Below, piece after piece: positions 8,324 to 16,793 of a DNA stretch of 64,000 bases (position 1 is the first letter of the stretch; every line of letters begins with the position of its first letter). The stretch lies in IMG/VR virus record IMGVR_UViG_3300010883_000010, positions 1-64,000 of that record. One strand, 5' to 3'. The position numbers were made by a program, and so were the translations under genes. The notes beneath the pieces are model-generated. The model was given only the letters and a program-made list of their open reading frames with translations, did no database searches and was not told where the DNA came from. This DNA comes from a virus.

Positions 8324-8335
8324 TTTATTATTTAT
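8324..8335 (-). promoter_or_regulatory. Candidate late promoter of the tail sheath gene
   Basis: ATAAATAATAAA on the minus strand, ending 17 bases before the gp18 ATG. It is one of five exact copies found before late genes. Confidence 0.65.
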
Positions 8336-8420
8336 TCTATTAAACCAATAATAAATCTAAAAAATATGTAAAATTGAAGATCCTAATAGTATATTGACAG
8401 TATAAAAAACAAAAAGGTTT

Positions 8421-8924
8421 ATGCGAATATTTAAGATCAGAGACGTAAAGACTCCAACAAGAGGAACAAATATGTCTGCTGGGATAGATTTATACATCCC
8501 AAATGATTTTTATATTAAAAAAGGAGATGAACTACATCCTGCTCCTTCGTATGATAAAGACGAACAATCATTAAAATTAGAGCCGGGAGAATCCGCCCTT
8601 ATTCCATCCGGAATAAGAGCAAATGTTCCAAAAGATAGAGCATTAGTTGCTTTTAATAAAAGCGGTGTCTCTGTAAAAAAGAATTTAATGGTTGGGGCAT
8701 GTGTAATAGATGAAGATTATACTGGAGAAATACACATAGATATAAAAAATGTAGGAAATAAAAGAACTTGGATAACATCAGGTGATAAAATAATACAATT
8801 ATTATGTATACCTGTTGATTATGTTGATATAGAAGTCTCTGATTCGGAGTTAGAATGTTTTGGAGATTCAATAAATACGTCAGAAAGAGGCTCCGGTGGA
8901 TTTGGATCAACTGGAACTAAATAA
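8421..8924 (+). CDS. dut: dUTPase (trimeric, Dut family)
   Basis: Hydrolyses dUTP to dUMP, keeping uracil out of DNA and supplying dUMP. All five family motifs are in order: SAGIDLYIP (about 20-28), NKSGVSVKKNLMVGA (about 78-92, motif 2), VIDEDYTGEI (motif 3, about 95-104), GDKIIQLLC (motif 4) and ERGSGGFGSTG (motif 5, P-loop-like tail). 167 aa with a modest insertion after motif 1. It opens the + strand nucleotide and replication operon, divergent from the sheath gene. Confidence 0.95.
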   Translation: MRIFKIRDVKTPTRGTNMSAGIDLYIPNDFYIKKGDELHPAPSYDKDEQSLKLEPGESALIPSGIRANVPKDRALVAFNKSGVSVKKNLMVGACVIDEDYTGEIHIDIKNVGNKRTWITSGDKIIQLLCIPVDYVDIEVSDSELECFGDSINTSERGSGGFGSTGTK

Positions 8925-8940
8925 AAAAAAGAATAATGAT

Positions 8941-9201
8941 ATGAAGATAGTTAAAGATAATGAAGGAAAAAATCAAGACGCACAGCCTAATACAGAAGCG
9001 CCTGGATTAAATGTAAATATTAAAGACTCTGAAGAAGTAGTATGTGACAGTTGCGGAGGAAAGATTTTTCAAGAAAAAATGATGATTAGAAAATTATCTA
9101 AATTTATGACTGGATCTGACCGTGATAGCATTACACCAATTCCAGTGATTGCATGTGCTGATTGTAATCACATAAACGATATATTTAAACCAAATATCTA
9201 A
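8941..9201 (+). CDS. Zinc-ribbon hypothetical protein
   Basis: 86 aa from ATG 8941. This start is preferred to ATG 8896, which lies inside the dut gene. Two CxxC knuckles (CDSCGGKI near residue 40 and CADCNHIN near residue 73) flank a basic segment, giving a four-Cys zinc ribbon. The first 30 residues are polar and probably disordered. No specific family is recognised; zinc ribbons of this layout often bind nucleic acid. It sits between dut and the polymerase N-half. Confidence 0.7.
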   Translation: MKIVKDNEGKNQDAQPNTEAPGLNVNIKDSEEVVCDSCGGKIFQEKMMIRKLSKFMTGSDRDSITPIPVIACADCNHINDIFKPNI

Positions 9202-9212
9202 AGAGTAAATAT

Positions 9213-10649
9213 ATGATAATAGGAGTAGAGGTAAAAAATAATAATTTGTTAATCTCATATTATGATGAGAGCGGGAAAATATCATATATAAGTAAGCGAG
9301 TATTAGACCACGAGATATTTAATTGGGTAGAAGCAGATAAGCCATCTATTCTAAAGAATTGGAACGGCAAGAATATAAGAAAGGCGAAATCTGATGAAAA
9401 ATGGCTATCTAGAACTAGATTAGAAGAACTTTTAATAGAAAAGTTATCCCCTTCCGAAATAGAAACCATATATAACAGTGACTATTTTCCTAAGAAAGCT
9501 TTTTTAGATATCGAGATAAAGCTAACCAGTGACGAATTTCCAGATCCATCCCAAGCTAAAATGCCAGTAAATATGATATCTTTTTGTAATGAAGAAGGAG
9601 TAAGCTATGTTTTATCTAATTTAACGTCAGAGGATCATCCAACTGGATTAAGTCAATCTGAAATAGATAAGATGGAAAAAGATGTAAATAATTATTTTGC
9701 AAAAGTTATTCCACATTCAGAAGAAGATAAAATAATATTTGAGGCAGACTTTAAAATAAAACTTAAGCATTTTGATACTGAAAAAGAACTATTAGAATTT
9801 TATTTTCATAAGATATTACCAAAGCAGCCATTTATTACAGGTTGGAATGTAATTGATTTTGACTGGCAATATCTAATGAATCGCGCTAAAAAACTAAAAA
9901 TAGATCCCCTAGCAAATATGGTATCTGATAAAACCTTTTCTAAAAGTCATAAGTTACCAGTTCACGTAGGAATAATTGATTATATGAAATTATTTATGGA
10001 TCCAGGATATAAACCATATAAGGTTGTAGAAAACTATACACTAGATTATATTTCTAGGCTATGTTTAAATACAACTAAATTAAAGCACCCATATAAAAAC
10101 ATGCTAGAGTTTCAAAAGGATGTCCCTCTATTTACTATGTATAATGTCATAGATAATTTACTTGTTAAATTAATAGATGATAAACATAACATGTTAGATG
10201 TTGCCTTTTCGCTAGCAAATGTAGCACAAGTAGAGGTAAATAAAATACAAGCACCCGTTCATATAACTGAAGTATTAATGTGCAGGGAATTTTTAAACAA
10301 GAATTTAAGAATGCTTAAGAAACCATGGAATAGCGGAAATAATCAAAAAAATGAAACTTACGAGGGAGCATATGTAATGCACCCTACTCCTGGTCATTAT
10401 GATTTTGTTGCGTGCTATGATTTTAAATCAATGTATCCTAACATACAAATGCAATTTAATATTTCCCCAGATACTTATATCGGAAAGACAGGAAAATATC
10501 GAGAAACTGGTAGAGAAATAAGAACAAAAAATGAAACCTTATTTTCAAATAAGGAAGACTCAGTAACTCGTACTATTTTAAGTAGATTATATAGTGCTAG
10601 AGTCAAAGCGCAAAATAAAATAAAAAACTTAATTTATAAAAATGAGTAA
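9213..10649 (+). CDS. 43A: DNA polymerase gp43, N-terminal half (exonuclease and palm motif A)
   Basis: 478 aa of family B polymerase. Present: N-terminal domain; 3'-5' exonuclease motifs ExoI (FLDIEI, about 97-102), ExoII (ITGWNVIDFDWQYL, about 206-219) and ExoIII (ENYTLDYISRL); palm motif A (YDFKSMYPNIQMQ, about 408-420). The protein ends in the first fingers helix (RLYSARVKAQNKIKNLIYKNE) at a normal TAA. Motifs B and C are absent here but are encoded at 61477-62886, so the enzyme must assemble from two chains. No intein-like sequence is visible at the end. Split gp43 genes are known in some T4 relatives; the distance here is unusual. Confidence 0.9.
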   Translation: MIIGVEVKNNNLLISYYDESGKISYISKRVLDHEIFNWVEADKPSILKNWNGKNIRKAKSDEKWLSRTRLEELLIEKLSPSEIETIYNSDYFPKKAFLDIEIKLTSDEFPDPSQAKMPVNMISFCNEEGVSYVLSNLTSEDHPTGLSQSEIDKMEKDVNNYFAKVIPHSEEDKIIFEADFKIKLKHFDTEKELLEFYFHKILPKQPFITGWNVIDFDWQYLMNRAKKLKIDPLANMVSDKTFSKSHKLPVHVGIIDYMKLFMDPGYKPYKVVENYTLDYISRLCLNTTKLKHPYKNMLEFQKDVPLFTMYNVIDNLLVKLIDDKHNMLDVAFSLANVAQVEVNKIQAPVHITEVLMCREFLNKNLRMLKKPWNSGNNQKNETYEGAYVMHPTPGHYDFVACYDFKSMYPNIQMQFNISPDTYIGKTGKYRETGREIRTKNETLFSNKEDSVTRTILSRLYSARVKAQNKIKNLIYKNE

Positions 10650-10785
10650 TATTAATATACCTTACGCTGGAACTACTTATAATTATCCAGCAATACAGAT
10701 AGTGTCAAAACTAAATAGTAAAAAAGTAGTTAAAAATGATAAAGAAATTGTCAAGTTGGCTAGACCAAATAAGAAGCAAATTTAA
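10642..10785 (+). CDS. Small hypothetical protein, 47 aa
   Basis: ATG at 10642 overlaps the last 8 bases of the polymerase N-half; the frame ends at 10785 after Lys-rich codons. It overlaps the following gene by 50 bases if that gene starts at 10736, or not at all if that gene starts at its internal ATG 10802. Not recognised; supported only by tight coupling to the polymerase stop codon. Confidence 0.45.
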   Translation: MSNINIPYAGTTYNYPAIQIVSKLNSKKVVKNDKEIVKLARPNKKQI

Positions 10786-11464
10786 AAAAAATAACAAAGT
10801 TATGTTTTCAGAAGAAAAATTAATAAACTATAAACAGAACTTTACGGGAGTAAAGTTTCAATGGATTAAACCAGACGATCCTTCAAAGTTAGGAACATTA
10901 GTAACATGTAAAGAGATATTCCCAAAAGGGAATGATATAATTGCAAAATTCGATGATGGGTCCACATGTTTTGCAAGTCAAATTACTAAAAATCTTCTTA
11001 TGATACAGGGAGATATGCCTCCTTTGTCTAAAGAAGAAGTGGCTTCAATATATGGATCAAAGAGATCAGTAAATTCTATTCCAACTGAGCCTTCTGTGAA
11101 GGATACTGTATATTTTGATACTCCTAATAAGAATGGAAATAATCAAAAGGCCGCGGCGCCTCCACTAAAGTCAACCCAGGATAATCCATTTAAAATGTTT
11201 AATTCTGAAGAAACAAATCTATCTATAAAACTAAAAATAAATTTACCAGATAAGAAATTATTAAAATTAATGTATAATAATGCAGAAGATAAAGAGGTAT
11301 TTTTAAAACAGCTTTCTGGTTTTGTATTATCAATGATAAATAATAAAGTAGTTAAAGAGTCAATGCTTGATATGTTTGATCCTAAGCTTAAAGCTAAACC
11401 TATAACTAAATCAAAAGTTAGTAAAAAACCTAGCATAAAAGTAACAGAAGTTAAAAATGGATAA
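10736..11464 (+). CDS. Hypothetical 242-aa protein
   Basis: Not recognised. Residues about 35-85 look like a small beta domain (GVKFQWIKPD, then GTLVTCKEIF and FDDGSTCFASQI). A disordered linker rich in Pro/Ser/Asn follows (about 100-160), then a helical C-terminal part (about 165-215) and a very basic tail. The alternative start is ATG 10802 (residue 23), which would avoid overlap with the 47-aa ORF. It overlaps the next gene by 8 bases. Confidence 0.65.
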   Translation: MIKKLSSWLDQIRSKFKKNNKVMFSEEKLINYKQNFTGVKFQWIKPDDPSKLGTLVTCKEIFPKGNDIIAKFDDGSTCFASQITKNLLMIQGDMPPLSKEEVASIYGSKRSVNSIPTEPSVKDTVYFDTPNKNGNNQKAAAPPLKSTQDNPFKMFNSEETNLSIKLKINLPDKKLLKLMYNNAEDKEVFLKQLSGFVLSMINNKVVKESMLDMFDPKLKAKPITKSKVSKKPSIKVTEVKNG

Positions 11465-12011
11465 TAAAAAGTTAATACATAAGGACGAATACGATGATGG
11501 AAAATATAATATAATTTCTATGAATGGAGGTGATAATCACCTTAGGAGAATTGTATGCAAGTCTGACGGCATCTGTATAATTCCATTCGACACAAATCAA
11601 AATGGTAAAATAAGAAATTTATATCTTGCAAAATATCTAGACTATCTTAATAATGAACATGGATATACATGTATGAATACTGAATTTAAGGGAGATAAGG
11701 AATCCGATTATGATGAAATATCTGATTACTTAAATTCAGAGCTAGGAATAGAGCCCGATGTAGACACGCTGTATTATTTAGGAAGTATAAACCATCGCCT
11801 TCCATTTTCAAAGCAATACAAATGTTATGGACTAGACCTAACTAATTTCTCAAAAGATCCTAATGGATTTTCAGTAAGTATATCAGATTCCGAGAAAGAA
11901 AATAAGTTGTATACTGTTGAAAAAATAAAGTTCAATAGGGTAATTAAGGGAGATATTTCAGATTCCCTATGCTTATCTGCAGCAATGTTGTTAATTTCTT
12001 ATCTTAACTAG
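11457..12011 (+). CDS. Hypothetical protein, possible degenerate Nudix fold
   Basis: 184 aa. A strand-rich core (IISMNGGDNHLRRIVCKSDGICIIPFDTN) is followed by a helix ending YLNSELGIEP, which matches the last part of a Nudix box (LxxELGI) but lacks its upstream Glu and the REUxEE core. A Nudix-like but catalytically altered protein is therefore possible, not shown. It sits between the polymerase N-half and uvsX in the replication operon, with 45 A/T-rich bases before uvsX. Confidence 0.6.
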   Translation: MDNKKLIHKDEYDDGKYNIISMNGGDNHLRRIVCKSDGICIIPFDTNQNGKIRNLYLAKYLDYLNNEHGYTCMNTEFKGDKESDYDEISDYLNSELGIEPDVDTLYYLGSINHRLPFSKQYKCYGLDLTNFSKDPNGFSVSISDSEKENKLYTVEKIKFNRVIKGDISDSLCLSAAMLLISYLN

Positions 12012-12056
12012 AAACTAAAATTTATTTTCTTAGTAAAATAATATAAAAACATAAAC

Positions 12057-13250
12057 ATGGCAAATACTAAAGATTTAATGTCGGCTTTCAGTAGATTTAA
12101 CGATAATCTTGAAAAACACACAAAGAAAAGAGTAAAACTTAGAGGATTCTCTGATGTAACTGAATATATTGATACCGGCAATTATTTATTGAATGCACAA
12201 ATGTCCGGCTCTCTTAGGGGAGGATATCCGAATGCTCGAAGCTTAGGAATAGGGGGAGATTCAGGAACGGGTAAGACCTTTCTATGCTTAAACGCTATAA
12301 AAAATGCACAAGCCATTGACTATGCCGTATTCTATATAGATACAGAAGGAGCATTAGATAGCAATGATTTTGAAAATTTTGGAGTAAACATGGACCTATT
12401 GAATTACAAAAGAATAGGTATTATATCAGAGGTAAAGTTTTTTATTAATGATATAATTAAAATGGTGGAAGAAAATCCAGGACTAAAGATAATGATTATT
12501 GTAGATTCGCTTACTCACTTAGAAACTAATAAAGAAGTTGACGACATTACTAAAGGAAGTAACGCTCAAGATATGGGATTAAGAGCGAAAGAATTAAGAC
12601 AGCTATTTAAATCATTTACGTTAGATTTGTCTAATTTAAAAATACCTTTAATATTTACTTCTCATACATATGCGAGTATGGATCAATATACCCCAAAAGC
12701 GATGAGTGGAGGGGCAGGTCCTTTATATGGAGCATCAGTAGTTATGATGTTGTCTAAGGGACATTTAAAAGATGATAGTAAAACAAAAACAGGAGTAATT
12801 GTTAGAAGTCAAACGGATAAAAATAGATTAGCTAAGCCAGATAAAATTGAGTTTCACATTAGCTTTCACAAAGGAATGAATCCATATGTTGGATTACAAG
12901 ATTATATTAGTTGGGAAAACTGTGGAGTAGGTAGAGGAAATAAGCTGACTGAAAAGGAATTTAGTAAATTAAAAGGAGCTGAATCTGATAAGTGTAATAA
13001 ATTTGAAGTAGATGGAGAAACACTCTACTTTTTACCAAAAGAAACAGCAAGAAATTATATAATTAGACACAATGGTGATGTTGTCCCATGGAGGGAAATA
13101 TTTACTAACAAAGTGTTTATAGAGCCAGTTCTAGATGAGTTGGACAAAAACGTAATAATCCCTAAATTCAAATATAGCTCTCTTGCTGAAGTTGAAAACG
13201 ATGAATTATCTGATTTAGAACAAATGGAAGGTAATGATTCTAACGACTAG
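12057..13250 (+). CDS. uvsX: UvsX, RecA-family recombinase
   Basis: Forms presynaptic filaments and drives strand invasion in recombination-dependent replication. Walker A GDSGTGKT lies at residues 67-74; FYIDTEGA follows with the catalytic Glu region; Walker B is IMIIVDSLTHLE (about 143-154); loop L1/L2 and the FTSHTY strand follow. 397 aa, close to T4 UvsX (391). The acidic C-terminus (DLEQMEGNDSND) is typical. Start ATG 12057 follows an A/T-rich leader. The partner UvsY candidate is at 43940. Confidence 0.95.
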   Translation: MANTKDLMSAFSRFNDNLEKHTKKRVKLRGFSDVTEYIDTGNYLLNAQMSGSLRGGYPNARSLGIGGDSGTGKTFLCLNAIKNAQAIDYAVFYIDTEGALDSNDFENFGVNMDLLNYKRIGIISEVKFFINDIIKMVEENPGLKIMIIVDSLTHLETNKEVDDITKGSNAQDMGLRAKELRQLFKSFTLDLSNLKIPLIFTSHTYASMDQYTPKAMSGGAGPLYGASVVMMLSKGHLKDDSKTKTGVIVRSQTDKNRLAKPDKIEFHISFHKGMNPYVGLQDYISWENCGVGRGNKLTEKEFSKLKGAESDKCNKFEVDGETLYFLPKETARNYIIRHNGDVVPWREIFTNKVFIEPVLDELDKNVIIPKFKYSSLAEVENDELSDLEQMEGNDSND

Positions 13251-13566
13251 TCAAGATATATCAATAAAATATGCGTTAAACATGCATCTTATGGAATCCT
13301 TCATTGAGAAGGATTCTGTTGTGTTTGAGATAATCAAATACTTGATAAATCAAGACTTATTTAAAAATGATATGAAAAACATTAAGTTTTCCACTAAAAC
13401 TTTAAAATATATCTTTGGAGAAGATAAAATAAAAGAAGAAAAATTTAAAGAGTTTATTATTAATAGTATTAAAGAATTAATAAAGGAAAACTTAATCACG
13501 ATAAAGGGTAAAACATTCTATATATCGGAGGTGCTTGTTAAAAAATTTTATAATATAACAGATTAA
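13234..13566 (+). CDS. Hypothetical 110-aa protein, possible winged helix
   Basis: It overlaps the end of uvsX by 17 bases. Helices (DSVVFEIIKYLINQDL, KFKEFIINSIKELIKE) followed by a hairpin-like NLITIKGKTFYISEVLVKKF suggest a winged-helix fold. In T4 this uvsX-41 slot holds gene 40, with which no similarity is seen. The start may instead be ATG 13282. Not recognised by family. Confidence 0.6.
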   Translation: MILTTSQDISIKYALNMHLMESFIEKDSVVFEIIKYLINQDLFKNDMKNIKFSTKTLKYIFGEDKIKEEKFKEFIINSIKELIKENLITIKGKTFYISEVLVKKFYNITD

Positions 13567-13571
13567 AAAAA

Positions 13572-15104
13572 ATGATAGATTTTACAGAAAATATAAATTC
13601 ACTAGAGTCAATGGTTTGGAATTTTATACTAAATTCAGAAAACGATATAAATGACATTAGACCACAAAATCACGCGTCTCTTCCTAAAGAAGAAATAATA
13701 CCATTGATTCAACCTAAATATTTCTCTGATGAAACTAGACAGGATACTTATAAATATGCTCTAAAATTCTTTAAGGAATATAGTAAAATTCCAAATAAAA
13801 AGGAATTAAAGAGCTATATTGACTTAAATAATTATTTTCTTGAGGATTCAGACTTTGATGAACTCTATTTCTTTAGTTTAAATGAATATAGTTATGATTA
13901 CTTATACCAATATGTTAAATCATTCGTAATGTTAAGGAACTTAAACTTAACTATGTTTGAGATGTTAGCTTACTTAAAGACAACAGCAGTTAGTCCAAAT
14001 AATATTGATAGTATAACTGAAAAAATAAGAAACGACATAAATAATAATTTATCTGTAAACTTTAGTTCAAATAGTAATGGATTAAATTTCTTTGATCCCA
14101 AATCTCACATACAGATACCTAAATATGGTACTCCAAGTGGATTTGAATTTTTTAATAAAACATTAGGTGGAGGATGGAATCTAAAAACGCTGGTTGTTCT
14201 ACAGGGTAGACCAAAGGTAGGAAAATCTATGGTTTTAGGTAATATTGCAGCACGGGCATTTCTATCTGGAAATAATACTGGACTCGTAACAGTCGAGCTA
14301 GCAGACAGGAGCTATATGAAAAGAATTGGATCAAATATCTTAGGAATTCAAAAAGATGAATACGAAAACATCACGGATGATAATAGAGCAAAACTTGTAG
14401 AAGATAAAATAAATGAATTAAAGGAATCCGGTCAAAATTTAGGATATTTAGAGGTTGTTGAGTTTCCAACTGGAGGAGCAACTGCAATAGACGTAGAAAA
14501 CTACTTTATACGACTAGAAAGTAGGTTAAATAAAAAATTCAAAATTATTGTCGTTGATTACCTAAACTTACTAAAACCAATTAAAGATCAAAATGGTTTA
14601 TATGAAAAGGTTAAAACAATATGCGAAGAACTTAGAGGAGTTGCTATGAGAAATGAGTGGTGTATAATATCAGCTACTCAAATTAGAAGAGAAGATGTAG
14701 AAAACTTTGACTTAGGAATGGATTCAGTTGCTGAATCTTTTGGACTAGTACACACAGTTGATTCTCTATATGGATTAATGAGGAGCCCTCTTGAAGGAAG
14801 AATGAAAATAAAGGTGATAGCAAATAGAGATAATGGGTATGAAGAAAGTTATAAGTTTTATACTATGGAAAAAGATTTCTTTAGATTAACTGAAGAATCG
14901 GGATCTAATAGCGAATATTATAGCGATGATGATGTAGCAGGAGGGTTGCAAGATCAAGTGAGAGAAGAATATAAAAATATTACTCCTGTTATTCCAGAAA
15001 ACGGAACTCACCCTAATTCCATTGAATTAAATGGTGTAGATAAAAAGAAAGATACTAGCGCATATTCTGATGATGAATATGACAAGCTCTTTAACTCTAT
15101 ATAA
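13572..15104 (+). CDS. 41: Replicative DNA helicase gp41 (DnaB family)
   Basis: Hexameric 5'-3' helicase that unwinds the fork and carries the gp61 primase. The N-terminal helical domain (about 1-165) precedes the RecA-like core: Walker A GRPKVGKS (212-219), TVELADRSY, Walker B KIIVVDYLNLLKP (about 323-335), SATQIRRED (H3-like) and DSVAESFGLVHTVDSLYGL (DnaB motif 4 region). 510 aa versus 475 in T4; the extra length is an acidic C-terminal tail ending YDKLFNSI, similar in kind to the gp32 tip. Confidence 0.93.
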   Translation: MIDFTENINSLESMVWNFILNSENDINDIRPQNHASLPKEEIIPLIQPKYFSDETRQDTYKYALKFFKEYSKIPNKKELKSYIDLNNYFLEDSDFDELYFFSLNEYSYDYLYQYVKSFVMLRNLNLTMFEMLAYLKTTAVSPNNIDSITEKIRNDINNNLSVNFSSNSNGLNFFDPKSHIQIPKYGTPSGFEFFNKTLGGGWNLKTLVVLQGRPKVGKSMVLGNIAARAFLSGNNTGLVTVELADRSYMKRIGSNILGIQKDEYENITDDNRAKLVEDKINELKESGQNLGYLEVVEFPTGGATAIDVENYFIRLESRLNKKFKIIVVDYLNLLKPIKDQNGLYEKVKTICEELRGVAMRNEWCIISATQIRREDVENFDLGMDSVAESFGLVHTVDSLYGLMRSPLEGRMKIKVIANRDNGYEESYKFYTMEKDFFRLTEESGSNSEYYSDDDVAGGLQDQVREEYKNITPVIPENGTHPNSIELNGVDKKKDTSAYSDDEYDKLFNSI

Positions 15105-15119
15105 AATAATCATGTATAT

Positions 15120-15680
15120 ATGGCAGATAAAACTAAAGAAGAGTTAGCAGAAATTAGGAAGAAACGTAGAGAAGATAAAATATTTAATAATAGATATAAG
15201 TCTGGGGAAGGATTAAGAGAAGATGACGAGTGGAAACGACAAACCACAATTGCAATAAATCCAAATTACGCCGATCAATATTTAAACGACATCTATAACT
15301 ATGAAGAAACTCTAGATTATAATATTGGAATAGAAAGAATATTTAAATTTATAAAAGCAGATAGTGAATTAAATAGTTTATTATCTAGAAAAGATGAGAC
15401 CACAAAAATAAAATTATCAAAGGAAGAGATTAATAAATGCTTTACTAAAATTTTAAATTTAATGGAGCAGTCAGGTGCAGAAGCTGAACAATTCTATAAT
15501 CCAATATACATACTGGAAGCACTATCTTCTATTTTATTCATTAATTCAGCAGATCCAGTAAAAGACTATAAAAAAATATTCGATGCACTAGATGTCGAGT
15601 TTCAAGAAGAATTAATAGTTGAGCTTAATAAGAAATACCAATTTTTAGAAGGAAAAATGAATAAGCGAAAAATACATTAA
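15120..15680 (+). CDS. Hypothetical 186-aa helical protein
   Basis: Not recognised. The N-terminus is highly charged (TKEELAEIRKKRREDK) and the remainder is helical, with a hydrophobic C-terminal segment (PIYILEALSSILFIN). It ends immediately before the gp47 start, inside the helicase/nuclease operon, so a role in replication or recombination (for example helicase loading) is a positional guess only. Confidence 0.65.
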   Translation: MADKTKEELAEIRKKRREDKIFNNRYKSGEGLREDDEWKRQTTIAINPNYADQYLNDIYNYEETLDYNIGIERIFKFIKADSELNSLLSRKDETTKIKLSKEEINKCFTKILNLMEQSGAEAEQFYNPIYILEALSSILFINSADPVKDYKKIFDALDVEFQEELIVELNKKYQFLEGKMNKRKIH

Positions 15681-16793
15681 ATGTCATTAAGCGGAATACG
15701 AAATATATATCTTTTAGGAGATCTCCACTTAGGCGTACGGAATAACTCAATAGAATGGTTTGAAATTCAAAAATCATTTATATTAGATTGGTTTATACCG
15801 AAAATACTAGAAGATGGCTTTGATCCAGATCAAGACATTTTATTTCAGGCTGGAGATTGGAATCATGTTCGAGAATCAACTAATGTTAGAATATCAAATG
15901 GATCTCTAGAAATATTTAAGATATTATCTGATACTTTTAAGAGAGGAATTCACATCATTCTTGGAAACCATGACGTTTATTATAAAGACAGGAATGATAT
16001 ACACTCTTTAAAAGAGATAAGCTCAATTTTTAATAATATTAATATATATGAACAACCTGAGGCTATAAAAATTAATAGCCACAATATATTGATGCTACCG
16101 TGGGAGCACGACGCAGATATATTATCAAAAACAGTAGAATCCTATGCAAACTCATGTGATTACATATTATGTCATGCAGATATTAAAGATTTTAAATTAA
16201 ATAAATGGGCCAAAATAGAACACGGCCTAGAGTTATCTAAGCTATCATCATATAAAAGAATATACTCGGGACATATACACACCCGTCAAGAACATAAAAA
16301 TGTTTTATATATTGGTACACCTTACCACTTAGATAGGGGAGATGTTGATAACATAAAGGGATTTTATAAGCTAAATTTAGAGGGAGAAAACATAAAAGAA
16401 TATTTCTATGAAAATACCTATTCTCCTAGATACATTAAATACGATATTAATAGTATTATTAATTTAAATATAAAAGAAATCAGATCAATATTTAATAATA
16501 ATTTTGTTGATATCAGTATATCTAACGATTTAGCAAAAACGTTTCCACTTACTAAGTTTTTAGACTTAGTAAAGGATGGACATAGATCAATCGAATTTAG
16601 ACCATATTCTGATACTGAGGAAATAAATATAGAAAAGATAAGTTCAACAGGTACATATGATTATAATATATATGAGGTATTATCAGATTATATTGATATG
16701 AGGGAAATTCCAAAAACATTATCTAATAAGATAATTAATAAGTTTAAGGAAATTCACACTGAACTTAAAAATAACCAAAAATACTATGAATAA
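15681..16793 (+). CDS. 47: Recombination nuclease subunit gp47 (SbcD/Mre11-like)
   Basis: Mn-dependent nuclease subunit of the gp46/47 complex that resects DNA ends. Metallophosphatase motifs are in order: GDLHLG (about 13-18), AGDWNH (about 56-61), LGNHDVYY (about 94-101), a LPWEHD segment, CHAD (about 162-165) and SGHIHT (about 194-199). 370 aa (T4 gp47 is 339). It overlaps the following nuclease gene by 8 bases. Confidence 0.93.
   Translation: MSLSGIRNIYLLGDLHLGVRNNSIEWFEIQKSFILDWFIPKILEDGFDPDQDILFQAGDWNHVRESTNVRISNGSLEIFKILSDTFKRGIHIILGNHDVYYKDRNDIHSLKEISSIFNNINIYEQPEAIKINSHNILMLPWEHDADILSKTVESYANSCDYILCHADIKDFKLNKWAKIEHGLELSKLSSYKRIYSGHIHTRQEHKNVLYIGTPYHLDRGDVDNIKGFYKLNLEGENIKEYFYENTYSPRYIKYDINSIINLNIKEIRSIFNNNFVDISISNDLAKTFPLTKFLDLVKDGHRSIEFRPYSDTEEINIEKISSTGTYDYNIYEVLSDYIDMREIPKTLSNKIINKFKEIHTELKNNQKYYE

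Noticed and set aside
8653-8910. Minus-strand ORF inside the dUTPase gene
   Set aside because: The plus-strand gene has all five dUTPase motifs; the opposite frame is low-complexity and hydrophobic by chance.
8896-8940. Upstream start for the zinc-ribbon gene
   Set aside because: It would overlap the dUTPase C-terminal motif region by 29 bases and add only low-complexity residues; ATG 8941 fits normal spacing.
10600-10660. Intein, frameshift or intron at the end of the polymerase N-half
   Set aside because: No intein splice motifs, no slippery sequence, and no sequence coding for motif B follows in any frame nearby; the remaining half is found at 61477.
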